A stretch of 64,000 bases of DNA from Hyparrhenia diplandra (taxonomy: Eukaryota; Streptophyta; Magnoliopsida; Poales; Poaceae): positions 248,001 through 312,000 of the forward strand of contig JADLZK010002797.1 in assembly GCA_015847255.1 (NCBI GenBank), written 5' to 3'. Positions 23,005 through 34,417 of this stretch are shown in pieces. Each line of letters opens with the position of its first letter. Within the stretch, counting starts at the first letter, position 1. The position numbers and the translations under genes were made by a program. The notes under the pieces were generated by a model. That model was not told the origin of the DNA, ran no database searches, and was given only the letters and a program-made list of their open reading frames with translations.

Positions 23005-23695
23005 CATACCCTTTGTATGTGAGGACATGCCACGATGTTCGGTCATAATTATTACATATAGGGTTGTCTCAAAATACGATATTACACAAACACTAAATTA
23101 AGTTGGCTTCTATCTTGTCCATGGAGTGTCTTCTTCATTGAGTAAGATGGAGGGATCCTTGCTCACTTTGAAAGGCACAATTCCGATTTGCTTCTCATAA
23201 TCTTCCCTCGACATGTCCGACTTGTCCTCAATTCCTACGATGTTTGTTTTACCTCGGAAGAACTATGTGGCGCCCGGGCTCATCATTTGTTGGCTCCTTT
23301 TGTTGTTTTTCCCTTTCTTAGGTTTTGTAGCCATGTCTTTCACATAGAATACCCGACTTACATCTTTGGCGAGGACAAATGGTTCTTCTTTATAACTGTG
23401 GTTTTTAGATCCACCGTTGTCGATCCATAACTGGGTCAATCGCTAAAGCCCCGCTTCCGGCCAACTTCACCCACTCGGCACTTAAACAAAGGGACCTTGA
23501 AATTACCTCCATAGTCTAGTTCCCATATGTCCTCTATGCAGCCATAAAATGTTTCTTTTTCACCCCATTTGGGTCTTCGGCATCTATTCGAACACCTTTG
23601 TTTTGGTTTGTGCTCCTTTTATCCCCGGGATACCGTGTAAAATGTGCTACCATTTATTTCATACCCTTTGTATGTGAGGACATGCCACGATGGTT
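23005..23695. repeat. 36-bp direct duplication at the insertion edge
   Basis: The phrase TTTCATACCCTTTGTATGTG, continuing for a further 16 identical bases, occurs at about 23005-23040 and again at about 23659-23694. The second copy is in its natural TNP2 context (minus-strand HRGMSSHTKGMK). The first sits directly between the LTR-like insert and the TNP2 3' end, as filler. Confidence 0.8.
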
Positions 23696-26460
23696 GTGCA
23701 GCCAACCTATATATAGCCTCCTGAAGACTCGATCACCTTGACATTTTTTTTTTCAACCAACCGATAAAAACTTGACAAGTGCTCACGCCTAATAGAATCC
23801 TCATCCATGTCGAAACTTTGATCGTATTAGCTCCTTATGTTCTCTTGGATATACGGACACACCAAAGTGCTGTTTTGCATAACCGTGTATTGTGCTTTGT
23901 CAAAATTATTATCCTCCATACTCGATATATGTTCTCTTTCCTAGTGTTCTCTTTCCTAGTGTCCCTTTCCACTCAACCCTTCCCTCATGTCGCGATTCAG
24001 TGGACACCAATTGGGTCAAGGTCGGGAATAAAGTCAACACGTAACTCAATGACCTCCTCTGCTCCATAGCCCCTCGGCGATGCTTCCCTCCGGGCGAGCC
24101 CGGTTGTAGAACATATTTCTTCAAGATTCCTATGAACCTCTCAAAAGGGAACATGTTGTGTAAGAACACGGACCGAGAATAGCAATCTCTTTGACTAGGT
24201 GAACTAGGAGGTGTGTCATGATATTAAAGAAGGAGGGAGGGAACACCAACTCAAAGCCGACAAGACACCGAACCACATCATTCTCAGTAGCTTAGTTAAT
24301 TCCTCGCGGATCGATTGCCTTCTCGAGATATTTCATTGAGAAATGCACATAGCTTCACGAGCAAAGACGCATACTTTGGGAGGTAGAATCCCTCTTAGCG
24401 CAATCGAAGCAATCGTGTCATGAGCACGTGGCAATCATGGGACTTTAAGTGTTGAAATTTCTTCTCTCCGCACATTTATTAATCGCTTTATATTTGAGGA
24501 GAATCCGGATGGTACCTTGATGCTGTTTAGGCATTCAAACATGCTTTCCTTCTCTTCTTTGGTAAGACTAAAGCTAGCGGGGCCTAAGTATTGGCGTCCA
24601 TCATCGTCCGATCGCGCCGGGTGTGTCCTTATGCTTCCCGTGACACACCCATGAAGCCTAGCAGGTTGACACAAAGATTCTTTGTTAGGTGCATCACGCC
24701 AATTGCACTCGCGAACCTCTAGGACTTGCCAATAGGGTAGCTCCCAAAATATTGACTTCTTTCTTCCACATGGGTGCGTGACCTTCATCATCATTTGGAA
24801 CGGCTATGCCGCCGGTGTCCCTTCCCAAACACTACTTTGACATCGTTGACCATCTCCAAAGTACATCCTTACCGGTCCGGTTGCGAGGCTTGGCATTGTG
24901 GTTCATGCGTACCGTTGAAATGTTTCCCTTTCTTTCTTAACACGTGACTCTTGGGAAGAAATCGACGGTAGCCGTGGTACCACGACCTTTCGACGCTTTT
25001 CAAAAAAAAATACCCTTACAATGCGGAAAACAAAGCGCGCGTGCAAGCATTATATCCCTTGTTTGATCTGCCCCGATATATTACTTAGAGCCGGCCAATC
25101 GCTGATTGTTACAAACAAAGAGCGCGCAAGTCAAAGTGTTCTGTTTGTACTCATCCCACATACGCATACACCGGGTTTATCCCACAAAAGAAGAAGCTCG
25201 TCAACTAGTGGCCTCGGTACACATCGATGTCGTTTCCGTGTCGCTTCGGCCTTGGATGAGTATCGGCATCATAATGAATTTCCGCTTCATGCATATCCGT
25301 GGGGAAGGTTGTAGATAGACGAGTAACGGGCCGGTGCTATGGCTGCTCGTTCTCGATCCCGAAGGGGTTAAAACCATCCGCATTTTAAGGCAAACCTCAC
25401 GTTTCTTGCATCATCCGCAAAATCCTTGAATTCTGAATCGATTGCTCTCCACCGTGACCCATCGCCAGGGTGCCTCAACTTGCCGCCTATCTTACGGTCT
25501 TCTTTGTGCCATCGCATCAACTTTGCATGGTCCTTGTTTTCGAACAAACGTTTTTCAGCGTGGTATTATCTGGAGCGTGCCCACATAACCTTAGCGAGGG
25601 ATTTTCAACCTAGGCCTTTCGCCATCAACATCACCAGGGGATCATCTCGCCTCGATCTTATACCCGTGATGCATGACATGTCGGACATTCATCCAACTTC
25701 TCATTATCCTCGCCATAGTACAGTGAAACAATCATTAGGACATGCATCAATCTTTTTGATTGTTAATCCCAAAGGACATACAACCTTCTTTGCTTAAATG
25801 CGTCTTTGGGCAGCAACTCATTGTCCTTCGGAAGCTTCTTCTTCTCGGATAGTCAATAACTGGCTAAACGCATTGTCGAAACACCATTCTTCGCCTTCCA
25901 CTCGCAGCAATTCTAGTGTGGTACCCAACTTTTTCTCGCTCTGAATCACAGCTTTGGGTACAACAACTTCTTGTGGTCCTCTAGCATGCGCTCAAACTTC
26001 TTCTTCTCCTTTTCTTTTTCGCATTCATTCTGCGGCTTCACGAATAGCCCGATCAAGCCCATCAAGTAGGCTCATCTCCTCGCGGCACCGGTGCCTCCTC
26101 CGCATCTTCCTCCATTGCAATATTTTCTATGACATCACCAAATTCAGCATATTCAGCAATAACATTGTCGTCATCCCCTCCTTCGTCTTCACCTTCTTCC
26201 ATTGGGACACCGGTCTCTCCGTGCTTGGTCCAACAAACATAGTTGGGCATGAATCCCGACTTTATCTGGTGTAAATGAAGGATATGTGCTTTGGAAAACT
26301 CTCTCTTATTCCCGCACAAGGCACATGGGCAAAGACATAAAACCGTTTCGCTTGTTTGCTTGGGCCGCACATAGGAACTCATGCACCCCACGCCTATACT
26401 CATCGTCGCGTCGATCTACGTTGTACATCCAATTTCGCTTCATCTCGTAATTTTTTAACA
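23090..26460 (-). pseudogene. CACTA TNP2 transposase, heavily frameshifted
   Basis: TNP2 is the DDE-type transposase that cuts CACTA ends. Fragments in family order on the minus strand are: transposase-associated N-terminal domain RNWMYNVDRRDDEYRRGVHE (about 26440) and LHQIKSGFMPNYVCWTKHGE (about 26240); LTKEEKESMFECLNSIKVPSG (about 24500); the DUF4218 signature MFPFERFIGILKKYV (about 24130) and SRHEGRVEWKGTLGKR (about 23960); the DUF4216 signature NFKVPLFKCRVG (about 23490); and the C-terminal phrase VPFKVSKDPSILLNEEDTPW (about 23150). Between them the frame changes many times, mostly by single bases, with in-frame stops. It cannot make a full transposase. It is transcribed in the same direction as ORF2. 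Confidence 0.88.
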
Positions 26461-27059
26461 TAATCATTGTATGAAAAAAGTAAACACCACATACATTTAA
26501 GTAAATACATAACATGCATGAATAGTACATTTTATTATTTTCAGATGTCGCCACGGCTTTTGTTTGCTTGCATACAACAAACTCCACTAAAGAGAGGAAG
26601 AAGAACAAGACATTAATTAAAAAAGTAACATCCTTCGTAGGGCACGAAGCAATGAACCTAAGAAGCTAATATTTTCGCCTCGGGCATCTCATGAATCTCC
26701 ATTGCTACACCTTCGTCATTGTTATTTGGAATATTTGCACCATGGTAGGCCGCCAAAGCTTCAAATTCGCGTGTTGTATTTTTGTAACAATTTCGAGTGG
26801 TAGCGATGGACTGAGCATGGCAATCCGCCTGTGTTCGATAGATCCCCCGGTACGCGCCCAACATGCACTACGTACCATGCCATGTTTCCTACACATGTCA
26901 ATAAATTAAATTGATTTCTAATTTAGACTACAAATTAATGATTTACACAATTTGGTAAACTAAGTTAACTTCCTCATTTTTCTAATCAAAAGAAAATTAC
27001 ATAAACAACTATATTAATATAAAGTGCAAAAACATGAAAAAAATGACGAAAATGGGGTG

Positions 27060-27423
27060 GGAGTGAATTGCCGAACCTTTAATCCCGGTTTGGTTGGGGA
27101 ACCCGGAGTAAAGGTGGGGTTCAGCAGTTTTTTGTGAGGGAAGAAAATGCGTTGAAAATTCAAAAACGGGCGGGGGTATTTATAGGAGGGAATATTATTC
27201 GCCGGAGGCTACAACCGGGAGTAAAGCTCGAGCTTTACTCCCGGTTGTAGCCTCCGACCGGGAGTAGAGGTCCTGGCGGGGGCGGGGGTGCGCGGCACAC
27301 GGCGCTTTACTCCCGGCTGGTAATTAGAACCGGGAGTAAAGATACATTTACTCCCGGGTAAATTTCCAGCCGGGAGTAAACGCCATTTTGGCCTCGAGAC
27401 TAAAAAGTCAGTTCGTAGTAGTG
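27060..27423. repeat. CACTA subterminal repeats, right end
   Basis: About eight copies of CCGGGAGTAAA or its complement lead up to the inverted terminus ending GTAGTAGTG at 27423. They include a perfect 54-bp palindrome at 27203-27256. Confidence 0.88.
27203..27256. repeat. Perfect 54-bp palindrome
   Basis: Two 27-bp arms without a single mismatch meet at CTCGAG (27227-27232). Each arm reads GGAGGCTACAACCGGGAG, so it contains a subterminal motif. It can form a loop-free hairpin or cruciform. Confidence 0.95.
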
Positions 27424-27517
27424 ATCCCGTTTGATTCTTTCCAATCCATGGACCACCATTCCCAACGGACATGTTCCAAAGGAGATGCCGCGGGCGTGCA
27501 AAACGTGGATGCTAATG

Positions 27518-27905
27518 TGTCATGTGGGGGGGGGCCGTATGTCCGGGGCCACGGCAGGTAAACCGAGGGGCGCTTCGCGCCTGGGGAGGAAACAGCCGGG
27601 ATTAGTGGCTAGATTAGCTAAGAATAGATATTTGTTTCCCTTTTATTATTTTCAAATTATCTGCTTATTCCTAGGAGAGATTAGTTGAGCCCAAGGCTAT
27701 ATTTATCTTGTAACAAACATCGGTTAAAGGTAATCAAGATTATTCCCATCTAATCTCCTCTCTCTACTTCTCTAAGCCGCGTGCCTGGGGGTATAACCCG
27801 GCAAATGAAGTCTCGTCGAGGGGGAATAACCCCGACGTTTACCGCGGAGCGTGACTACGAGCTCGAGTCATGGTCCGCCATCGTTGGGGATCTAAGCCCT
27901 TGACT
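27518..27905 (+). repeat. 5' LTR of the Ty3 element
   Basis: It begins TGTCATGTGGGG. From about 27575 (GCCGGGATTAGTGGCTAG) it is nearly identical to the 3' LTR, but the first 60-70 bp differ clearly. The terminal A of the expected CTTGACA is a T here. Confidence 0.88.
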
Positions 27906-27929
27906 GACTGGTATCCGAGTCGGCCGTTC

Positions 27930-30900
27930 CTCATCTTCCACGGCCGCACCACCCCTAAACCCTACACCTCCCAACTCGCCACCATCCACCTCCACCTCGG
28001 CAAAGAATGGGTGATCGGCCAACCCCTAGCCGGCCTCATGGCCAAGCTCAACACCCTCACCACCGACATGTTCGCGATGAAGGAGGACATCGGGGACTCA
28101 AGGGCTCGTCGTCGGAGTCTGGGCCGGGCGCCAACCATGGAGCAGGTCCCGCGCGTGCCCGAGCACCCCCCAAGTTCCGGAAGATGGAGTTCCCGCGGTT
28201 CGACGGCAAGTCGGATCCCCGTCTCTTCATCAACAAGTGTGAATCTTATTTCCGGCAGACGCGAACCATGGCCGAGGAGCGTGTCCGGATGGCGTCCTAC
28301 AACCTCGAAGGTGTCGCGCAGAGTGGTTCATCCAACTCCGTGAGGATGACGGCACCCGTCGCCGTGGGGCGCTTTCAAAGACCCCCCTCGATCTACGATT
28401 CGGGCCGCCACGCGCCGGCTCACCCTTTGAGCTGACCGAGTGCCGCCGCACGGCACCGTGGAGGAGCACTCCAACCGTCTAGAGCATGCTCTTCCGCCGC
28501 CCCCGAGGAGTCCCGGGCCGGGCTCCAAATGCTCACCGGCGGCCTCCTTCCGCCGCTCGTCACGCCGGCCCGAATCCACCATCCGGAGACGTTGGCGGCG
28601 CCATGAGCCTTGCTCGGCGTGTAGAGCCGATGGAGCTCGACCGATGGCAGCGACGACGGTCCGTCCACACCCACGCCGCCACCACCGCCCCGCGCCCGAC
28701 CAGCGCCGCCGCACCACAGCGCCACCGCCGCCGGTGCTTCCTCGCCCCTGCCGCCGCTGGTGCCGGGCCGGGCGTGAGCGCCAACCAGACGCCGTCTCCA
28801 AGGAGGAGCAGAGGAACATCGCCGCCTCGGCCTCGGCTTCAACCGCGACGCGACGAAGTACTTCCGGGGCACAACAACCCGCCACGCATCGTTTCACGCC
28901 GACGGCGCCCGCTTGAGACTGACGACGATGCCGCCGGCGATGCCGACCGGGGCGAGGCCCTCGCTTATTCGCTGCACGCCGGTGGCAGAGCAAGGCTTCG
29001 ACACGCCGCAGTCCGCACGACTCCCCGGGACGGTGCCGGTCACCCTCCTCGACACGGGCTCGACGCGATAACTTCATCGGCGAACGCGCAGCCCACCATT
29101 CCGGCTGCACATTCAGCCCCCGCCCACGCCTCACAAATGACGACGGCAAGCCAACGGCGAACGCATCGCCCGCCTCGGGGTCATTCGCGCCGCGCCCATC
29201 ACGGGGCCGCACGGGAGACATTCGCGCGCCGCATCTTCGTCATGCCGCTTAGCGGGTTCGACATCGCCCTCGGCACCCTGGTTGGGCACCCTTGGGCCCA
29301 TCGCTTGGGATGTTGTCGCACGGATCGCATCAGCAGTTCCGGCTACCGGGCCGCACCGGCTCGCCGGGCCGGGGAGTGCTCCCGCCGCCGGCCGTCCCTC
29401 CGCGCCACCGCTGCTCCAAGACCGCCCCGCAGCCTCCAGCCGGCCGTGGAGCCACTCCCGAGGCCCCCGCTCCTCCCCCGGGCGACGTCTTCACCGAGCC
29501 ACGCGCGGCCTCCCGCCCGGCGCACCCGCGACCACCGCATCATCCCCCGCGGCCCGCGGGGCCGCCGGTGGGAGGTGAGGCCGCATCGCTACCCAAGAGC
29601 CCACAAGGACGAGCTCGAGCGGCCAATGCTCGGCCATGATGGAGCAGGGCATCGTTCGTCGGAGTGATTCGGGCGTTCTCCTCCCGGTGCTCCTCGTCAA
29701 GAAACTCGATGGCTCCCGGGCGCCTCGCGTCGACTATAGGGCGCTGAACGCGCTCACCATCAAGGATGCCTTCCCTATACCGGTGGTGGATGAGCTCCTC
29801 GACGAGCTCCATGGCGCCAAGTTCTTCACCAATTTTGGATTTGCGGTCCGGCTACCACCGAGTCCGGATGCGGGCGAAGACTTTCACAAGACGGCGTTCC
29901 GCACCCACGACGGCCTTTACGAGTTCCGGTGATGTCGCTTGGGTTGTGCAACGCCCTCGCGACGCTCCAGCGCCGATGAATGACGTCTTCGCGCCCCCTT
30001 CCTTCGCCGGTTTGTTCTTGTGTTCTTTGACGATATTTTGATCTACAAAAAGAAGAGCCGGAGCGACCACTGCGCCACATCCACGCCGGCCCCGAGGAGC
30101 TCGCCGCCACCCGCCTGTTCCTCAAGCGCCACTGCGTGTGCGTCGGGCGCGCCGCCGGTGGGCTACCTCGCCACGCCATCTCGAGGCGGGTCGCCATGGA
30201 TCCGCTCCAAGGTGCAAAGTTATCCGCGATCGCCTCGTCCCTCGGTCCGCTGCGAAGTGTGGGGCTTCCTCGGGTTGGCGGGCTACTACCGCAAAGTTCG
30301 TCCACCACTACGCACGGTGGCAGCCCACCGACGGCCCCATCAAGAAGGACGGCTTCTCTCGAGCGAGGGCGCCACGGCAGCGTTTCACGGCGCCAAGGAT
30401 GCGACACCGCCCCCTCGTCCTCGCCATGCGGACTTCTCCAAGTCGTTCGTCGTCGAGTCGCGACGCCTCCTCCCATGGCTTCGTGCGGTGCTGGTCCAAG
30501 AAGGGCACCCCATCGCGTTCGCCGGCGGGCTATTGCTCCCGGCAAGACGCGTTGGCAAGATACGAGCGGGAGCTCATCGGCCTCGGTCATGGTCGTTTCA
30601 AGACGGGCGGCGTGCACGTGGGGGCGCCGGTTCGTCGTCAAGACCGATCACTATAGTCTCAAGTTCCGCCGGATCGGGCGGCCGCGACGATCCCACACGC
30701 ACCATTGGGTGGGCAAGCTCCCGGGCTTAGATTTCTCTATCGAGTACAAGCCCGGGAGACCAATGTGGTGGCGGATGCCCTCTCCCGCCGCGACACGCCG
30801 GACGACGGGGGCAATCTTGGCCCCTCTCGCGCCCGTTTTGAGGTGTCCGGACGGCTCAGTAGCGCTAGCCAAGACCGACCCGCGCTGGTTGCCCTCCACG

Positions 30901-32245
30901 ATGAGCTCGAGGCCGGCTCCCGAGGGGCGCTTTGGGCGGTGGTCGACGGATGGTGCATTCACGGCCGCCCTCTTCGTGCCGCCATCTTTTGCCGTCGAAG
31001 TGCTGGGCCGCGGCGGTGCACGCCGACGGCCATGAAGGGATGCAGCAAGACCATCCACCGTCTTCGCGCGATTTTCATTTTCCTAACATGAAGCAGGTGG
31101 TCCAAGATTATGTGCGGGAGTGCCCCACCAGCGCCACAAGTCCGAGCATCTCCACCCGGCCGGCCTTCTCCTTCCCTCTCCCCGATTCGCAAGGAGTCCT
31201 GGATGTCGCCGCGCCGATTCGCCGAGGCGCTGCCCGGTCGGCGCAGCAAGTCCGTCATCTTGACGGTGGTGGACAGGTTCAGCAAGCATCGTCATTTTAT
31301 TCCTTGGCGCATCCCTATTTGGCGGAGTCCGTCGCGCAAGCCTTCTTTGCAGAGATCGTCCGCCTCCATGGTGTGCCGCAGTCCATGGTGTCGGACCGCG
31401 ATGTGGTGTTCACCTCCAAGTTCTGGAAGGAGCTCATGAGGTTGATGGGGACCGACCTGCACATGACGCCGGCCTTCCACCCTCAATCGGATGGCCAGTC
31501 CGAGTCAGCGAACGGGGTCATCAACATGTACCGAGGTGCCTCACCGGCGATCGACCACGCAAATGGCTGCGATGGGTCGCCGTGGGCGGAGTACATCTTC
31601 AACACCGCCTACCGAGCTCCCTCCGCGACACGCCGTTCCGCATCGTCTATGGGCGTGACCCTCCGTCCCTCCGGTCCCATGAGCGGGCGAGACGCCGGCG
31701 TGGCTGCCGTAGCCCGCACCATGGAGGAGTGCGAGGAGTTCCTTGCTCGACATGCGCCATCGACCGAGCAGCCCCAGCGGTCGCAAAAATACTACGACCG
31801 GGGCCACCGCGGCCGTTACGCATGTGGCGGGCGATTGAGTGCTACTGACTCCGCCATCGGCCTCCCGCTCCATCACATCCGAGGGCAGGGGCAAGTCGGG
31901 GCCCAAGTATTATGGACCATACCGCAGTGCCGGAGCTCATCAACGAGGTTGTTGTCCGCCCGAGCTTCCACCACGCCCCCGTATTCACGATGTGTTCCAT
32001 GTGGGGTCCTCAAGAAGTTCCACGGGCGCCACCGATCGCCACACCGCCGCCCCGAAGCCGCACCATGGTATTTGTCACCCCGGGAGCCGACCGGCCGTGA
32101 AGTTCGACCGCCGCGGGGCGTTCAGCAGGTGCTCATTCACCTGGAAAGACCGGTCCCCGCTTCAGCAACTTGGGAGGACGCCGACACCTTCGTGCAAGTT
32201 CCCGCATTCCAGCTCGAGGACGAGCGCCGCCTCGAGGAGGAGAGA
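27930..32245 (+). pseudogene. Decayed gag-pol of the Ty3 element
   Basis: Recognisable pieces in order are: gag (FPRFDGKSDPRLFINKCESY near 28195, YNLEG near 28300); aspartic protease LLDTGST near 29045; reverse transcriptase with VDYRALNALTIKDAFPIPVV (29730) and LVFFDDILIY (30020-30050); RNase H near 30400-30660; integrase with VVDRFSKHRHFIP (31268), SDRDVVFTSKFWKEL (31391) and QSDGQSESANGVI (31485); and a chromodomain-like end near 32140 with WKDR and ATWEDADTF. The frame shifts dozens of times, mostly by one base, while the GC-rich codon pattern is well kept. No full polyprotein can be made. The retained integrase Asp-Asp-Glu residues identify the order of domains only. Confidence 0.85.
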
Positions 32246-32652
32246 TGTCATGAGGAGGGGCGGCCGTATGTCCGACACACCGGCGAGCCCGAGATGTCGG
32301 CGCAGCAGCCGAGAGGGCCACTTTCAAGACAGGAGGAATAGGCCGGGATTAGTGGCTAGATTAGCTAAGAATAGATATTTGTTTCCCTTTTATTATTTCC
32401 AAATTATCTCCGTATTCCTAGGAGAGATTAGTTGAGCCCAAGGCTATATTTATCTTGTAACAAACATCGGTTAAAGGCAATCAAGATTATTCCCATCTAA
32501 TCTCCTCTCTCTACTTCTCTAAGCCGCGTGCCTGGGGGGTATAACCCGGCAGCGAGTCTCGTCGAGGGGAATAACCCCGACGTTTACCACGGAGCGTGAC
32601 CACGAGCTCCGGAGTCGTGGTCCACCGTCGTTGGGGATCTCAGCCCTTGACA
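32246..32652 (+). repeat. 3' LTR of the Ty3 element
   Basis: It starts TGTCATGAGGAGG and ends CAGCCCTTGACA, followed by the TAATG duplication. It keeps the terminal CA that is altered in the 5' LTR. Confidence 0.9.
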
Positions 32653-32657
32653 TAATG

Positions 32658-32956
32658 AATAAGCTTTTATGCCTTTTCCCTAACGGAACATTTAATCTTT
32701 ACTTTTTGAAATAAATAATGTTCGTTCAGATAATTATAGGAACAAAACTCTTATCACATTGCAAAGCTGAAGGTCAGTTTTCCAAACCTGGCCCTTTGAA
32801 AGCCAACGATTCCCTTCCTATTTTTTCACGCTTCATTCAGAAAATCACCGACTGGTTTTAAAAAAGAAAAGATGGAAATGAATTTAAAAAAAAAGGTAAA
32901 GATGATTTATTGGGCCACAAAATTTGATACAGACATCGTCGTAAGTCTCGGAGACC
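32658..32956. other. Short spacer, no gene
   Basis: AT-rich unique-looking DNA lies between the Ty3 element and the tandem duplication. No ORF or repeat structure is visible. Confidence 0.5.
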
Positions 32957-33210
32957 GGTGAGATGCCATTATTACAGAAAATCGCTGACTGATCCAACGT
33001 ACCTGATTGCTCCCGAAGTTTCCATTACTCGTCTCCGGTGTGCCGATGCAAATTCAGTTCAGGGGCCTAATGACTTACCTTTGATGACCTTTCCCCGGCC
33101 CACGCGGCCCAGCCAGCTAACCAATGGATTAGAAGTTTACACTATGGGCTCATGTTGTGCCGCTATCCTATGGGCGAATTGGACGTTCGCATGGTGCCAG
33201 CTGGACATTT

Positions 33211-33363
33211 ACAAGCTGGCCCATCATGGGCTTTGGCTGCTTCACCTTGGCAGGCTGGACCACAAGCTGGCCCATCATGGGCTTTGGCTGCTTCACCTTG
33301 GCAGGCTGGACCACAAGCTGGCCCATCATGGGCTTTGGCTGCTTCACCTTGGCAGGCTGGACC
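33211..33363. repeat. 51-bp minisatellite, three perfect units
   Basis: The unit beginning ACAAGCTGGCCCATCATGGG repeats at 33211, 33262 and 33313. Because 51 is divisible by 3, all frames stay open through it (for example LAHHGLWLLHLGRLDHK three times). Copy 2 of the duplication has a single unit (36044-36094). Confidence 0.95.
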
Positions 33364-33396
33364 GATTTCGCGTGGGAACGTCATTTGCAAGCTGAG

Positions 33397-34417
33397 ACTG
33401 TCTCCAACAGGAGACCCAAACCAAAAAAAATGTCAGGAAGCGCTTTGCCTCTCCAAAACGTCCTCCAACAGATTACTCATACGCCCAATGCATTTTGCGC
33501 GCCAGCCCAACGGAGACGCACAACTGCATCTCCTCTCTCCTCGCAACGCATCGTCCGGGGTGGTGGCCCACTCAACTCCCGCTCGCGCAGACCTCCGCGG
33601 CAGGGCGGTGCTCGCGCGCCCCCGGAGCATGTGCCCGGCCGAGAGAGCACGCACGCGGACCCGGGGTGCCGGAGTGCTCTGGCGGCTTCATCGGTGGTGC
33701 GGCAGGGCGGCGGCGGTGGGGAGGCGCAGGCGGCGGCGGAGTGCTCTGGCGGCGGTCGGAGGCACAGGGCAGCGGCGCTGTGCTCCGGCGGCGATGGGGA
33801 GGCGCAGGGGCGGCGGTGGGGAGGTGCACGGCCTAGCTTGCTTCACCCGCTGGATCCGGGAGGGCCGCAGTGGTGGGCTAGAAAGCGGCGACGCGGTGGC
33901 CAGGCGGGTCCGCAGCGGGGCGACGCAGGAGCGGCGCGGCGAACCCGACCTCATGGCCATCGATTCGGACGAGCTCGCGGTTGAACGTCCAGGCGAGCAC
34001 GAGTACACCACCATGGGGCCTTTGAGGAGTGCGCCGCCGGTGGGCTAGGAGCGATGGTGCCACGGGTCTCGTCGGATCTCGCGTCGGACCTCGCAGCTCG
34101 GTGGCCGGCTGCGTGGAAGATGGCCGCGCTCCGTGCGCCGCCGCCGCGGCGAAGACGAAGACGGAGGAGCTCCATGTGCCACCGCCGCCGCGAGAGCTGC
34201 GCCCGTGCGCATCGAGGTGGATCCACGGTGGGTCGCAGCCGGGACCGTCGCCGGAGATTGGGATGGGGCTCGCCGGAGATTGGGATAGGGCTGGCGATGG
34301 AGTAGTATTGGTTCCGTCTGTTGGAGACGGGGACTTTTGCATTCTCTCGTGCTTCTCCTGTTTGTGACTCAATGCCTCATATGGGTGTTCTTTTTTAGGT
34401 CTATTGTTGGAGACAGC
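33397..34417. mobile_element. TIR element with GC-rich interior, TSD CTGAG
   Basis: Ends ACTGTCTCCAACAGGAGACC and, inverted, GCTGTCTCCAACAATAGACC match at 17 of 20 positions. The flanks CTGAG (33392-33396 and 34418-34422) are a target duplication, and the undivided site GCTGAGGTAGC is seen in copy 2 (36122-36132). The interior is strongly GC-rich with many codon-like GGCGGCGG runs, resembling captured gene sequence, but I recognise no donor. The element has no transposase. The superfamily is not assigned. Confidence 0.75.

Larger units (their letters stand above)
15322..27423 (-). mobile_element. Full-length but decayed CACTA (En/Spm) transposon, 12.1 kb
   Basis: The left end CACTAGTACAGAATCC and the inverted right end CACTACTACGAACTGAC are flanked by a perfect 3-bp duplication ATC (15319-15321 and 27424-27426), the hallmark of CACTA transposition. 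Both ends carry arrays of the subterminal motif ACTCCCGG/CCGGGAGT, the presumed transposase-binding repeats. Two genes lie on the minus strand: TNP2 transposase (about 26460-23090) and a TnpA/Ulp1 fusion-type gene (19795-15880). Both are frameshifted. An LTR-like sequence is inserted between them, and a third subterminal-type repeat cluster lies internally at 21150-21320. The element is structurally complete but cannot encode its own transposase as read. Confidence 0.93.
27518..32652 (+). mobile_element. Ty3 LTR retrotransposon, Reina-like chromovirus, TSD TAATG
   Basis: The 5' LTR (27518-27905) and 3' LTR (32246-32652) both start TGTCATG, and the 3' one ends CTTGACA. The flanks carry the 5-bp duplication TAATG (27513-27517 and 32653-32657), proving an insertion event. 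A primer-binding site resembling initiator tRNA-Met (TGGTATCCGAG at 27909) follows the 5' LTR. The order gag, protease, RT, RNase H, integrase with chromodomain-like tail, the 5.1 kb size and the LTRs of about 0.4 kb fit the Reina clade; the clade is inference. By eye, the alignable 320 bp of the two LTRs differ at about ten positions, so the insertion is not very recent. Confidence 0.9.

Noticed and set aside
28328..29221. 297-codon minus-strand frame and a 393-codon plus-strand frame (28486-29667) inside the Ty3 element
   Set aside because: They run across known gag/protease sequence in the wrong frame. They are a composition effect; the real coding remnants are the gag-pol pieces.
33152..34048. 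298- and 275-codon frames with repeated GPSWALAASPWQA / LAHHGLW units
   Set aside because: They cross a transposon boundary at 33397 and a 51-bp minisatellite that keeps all frames open. They are not present as such in copy 2.
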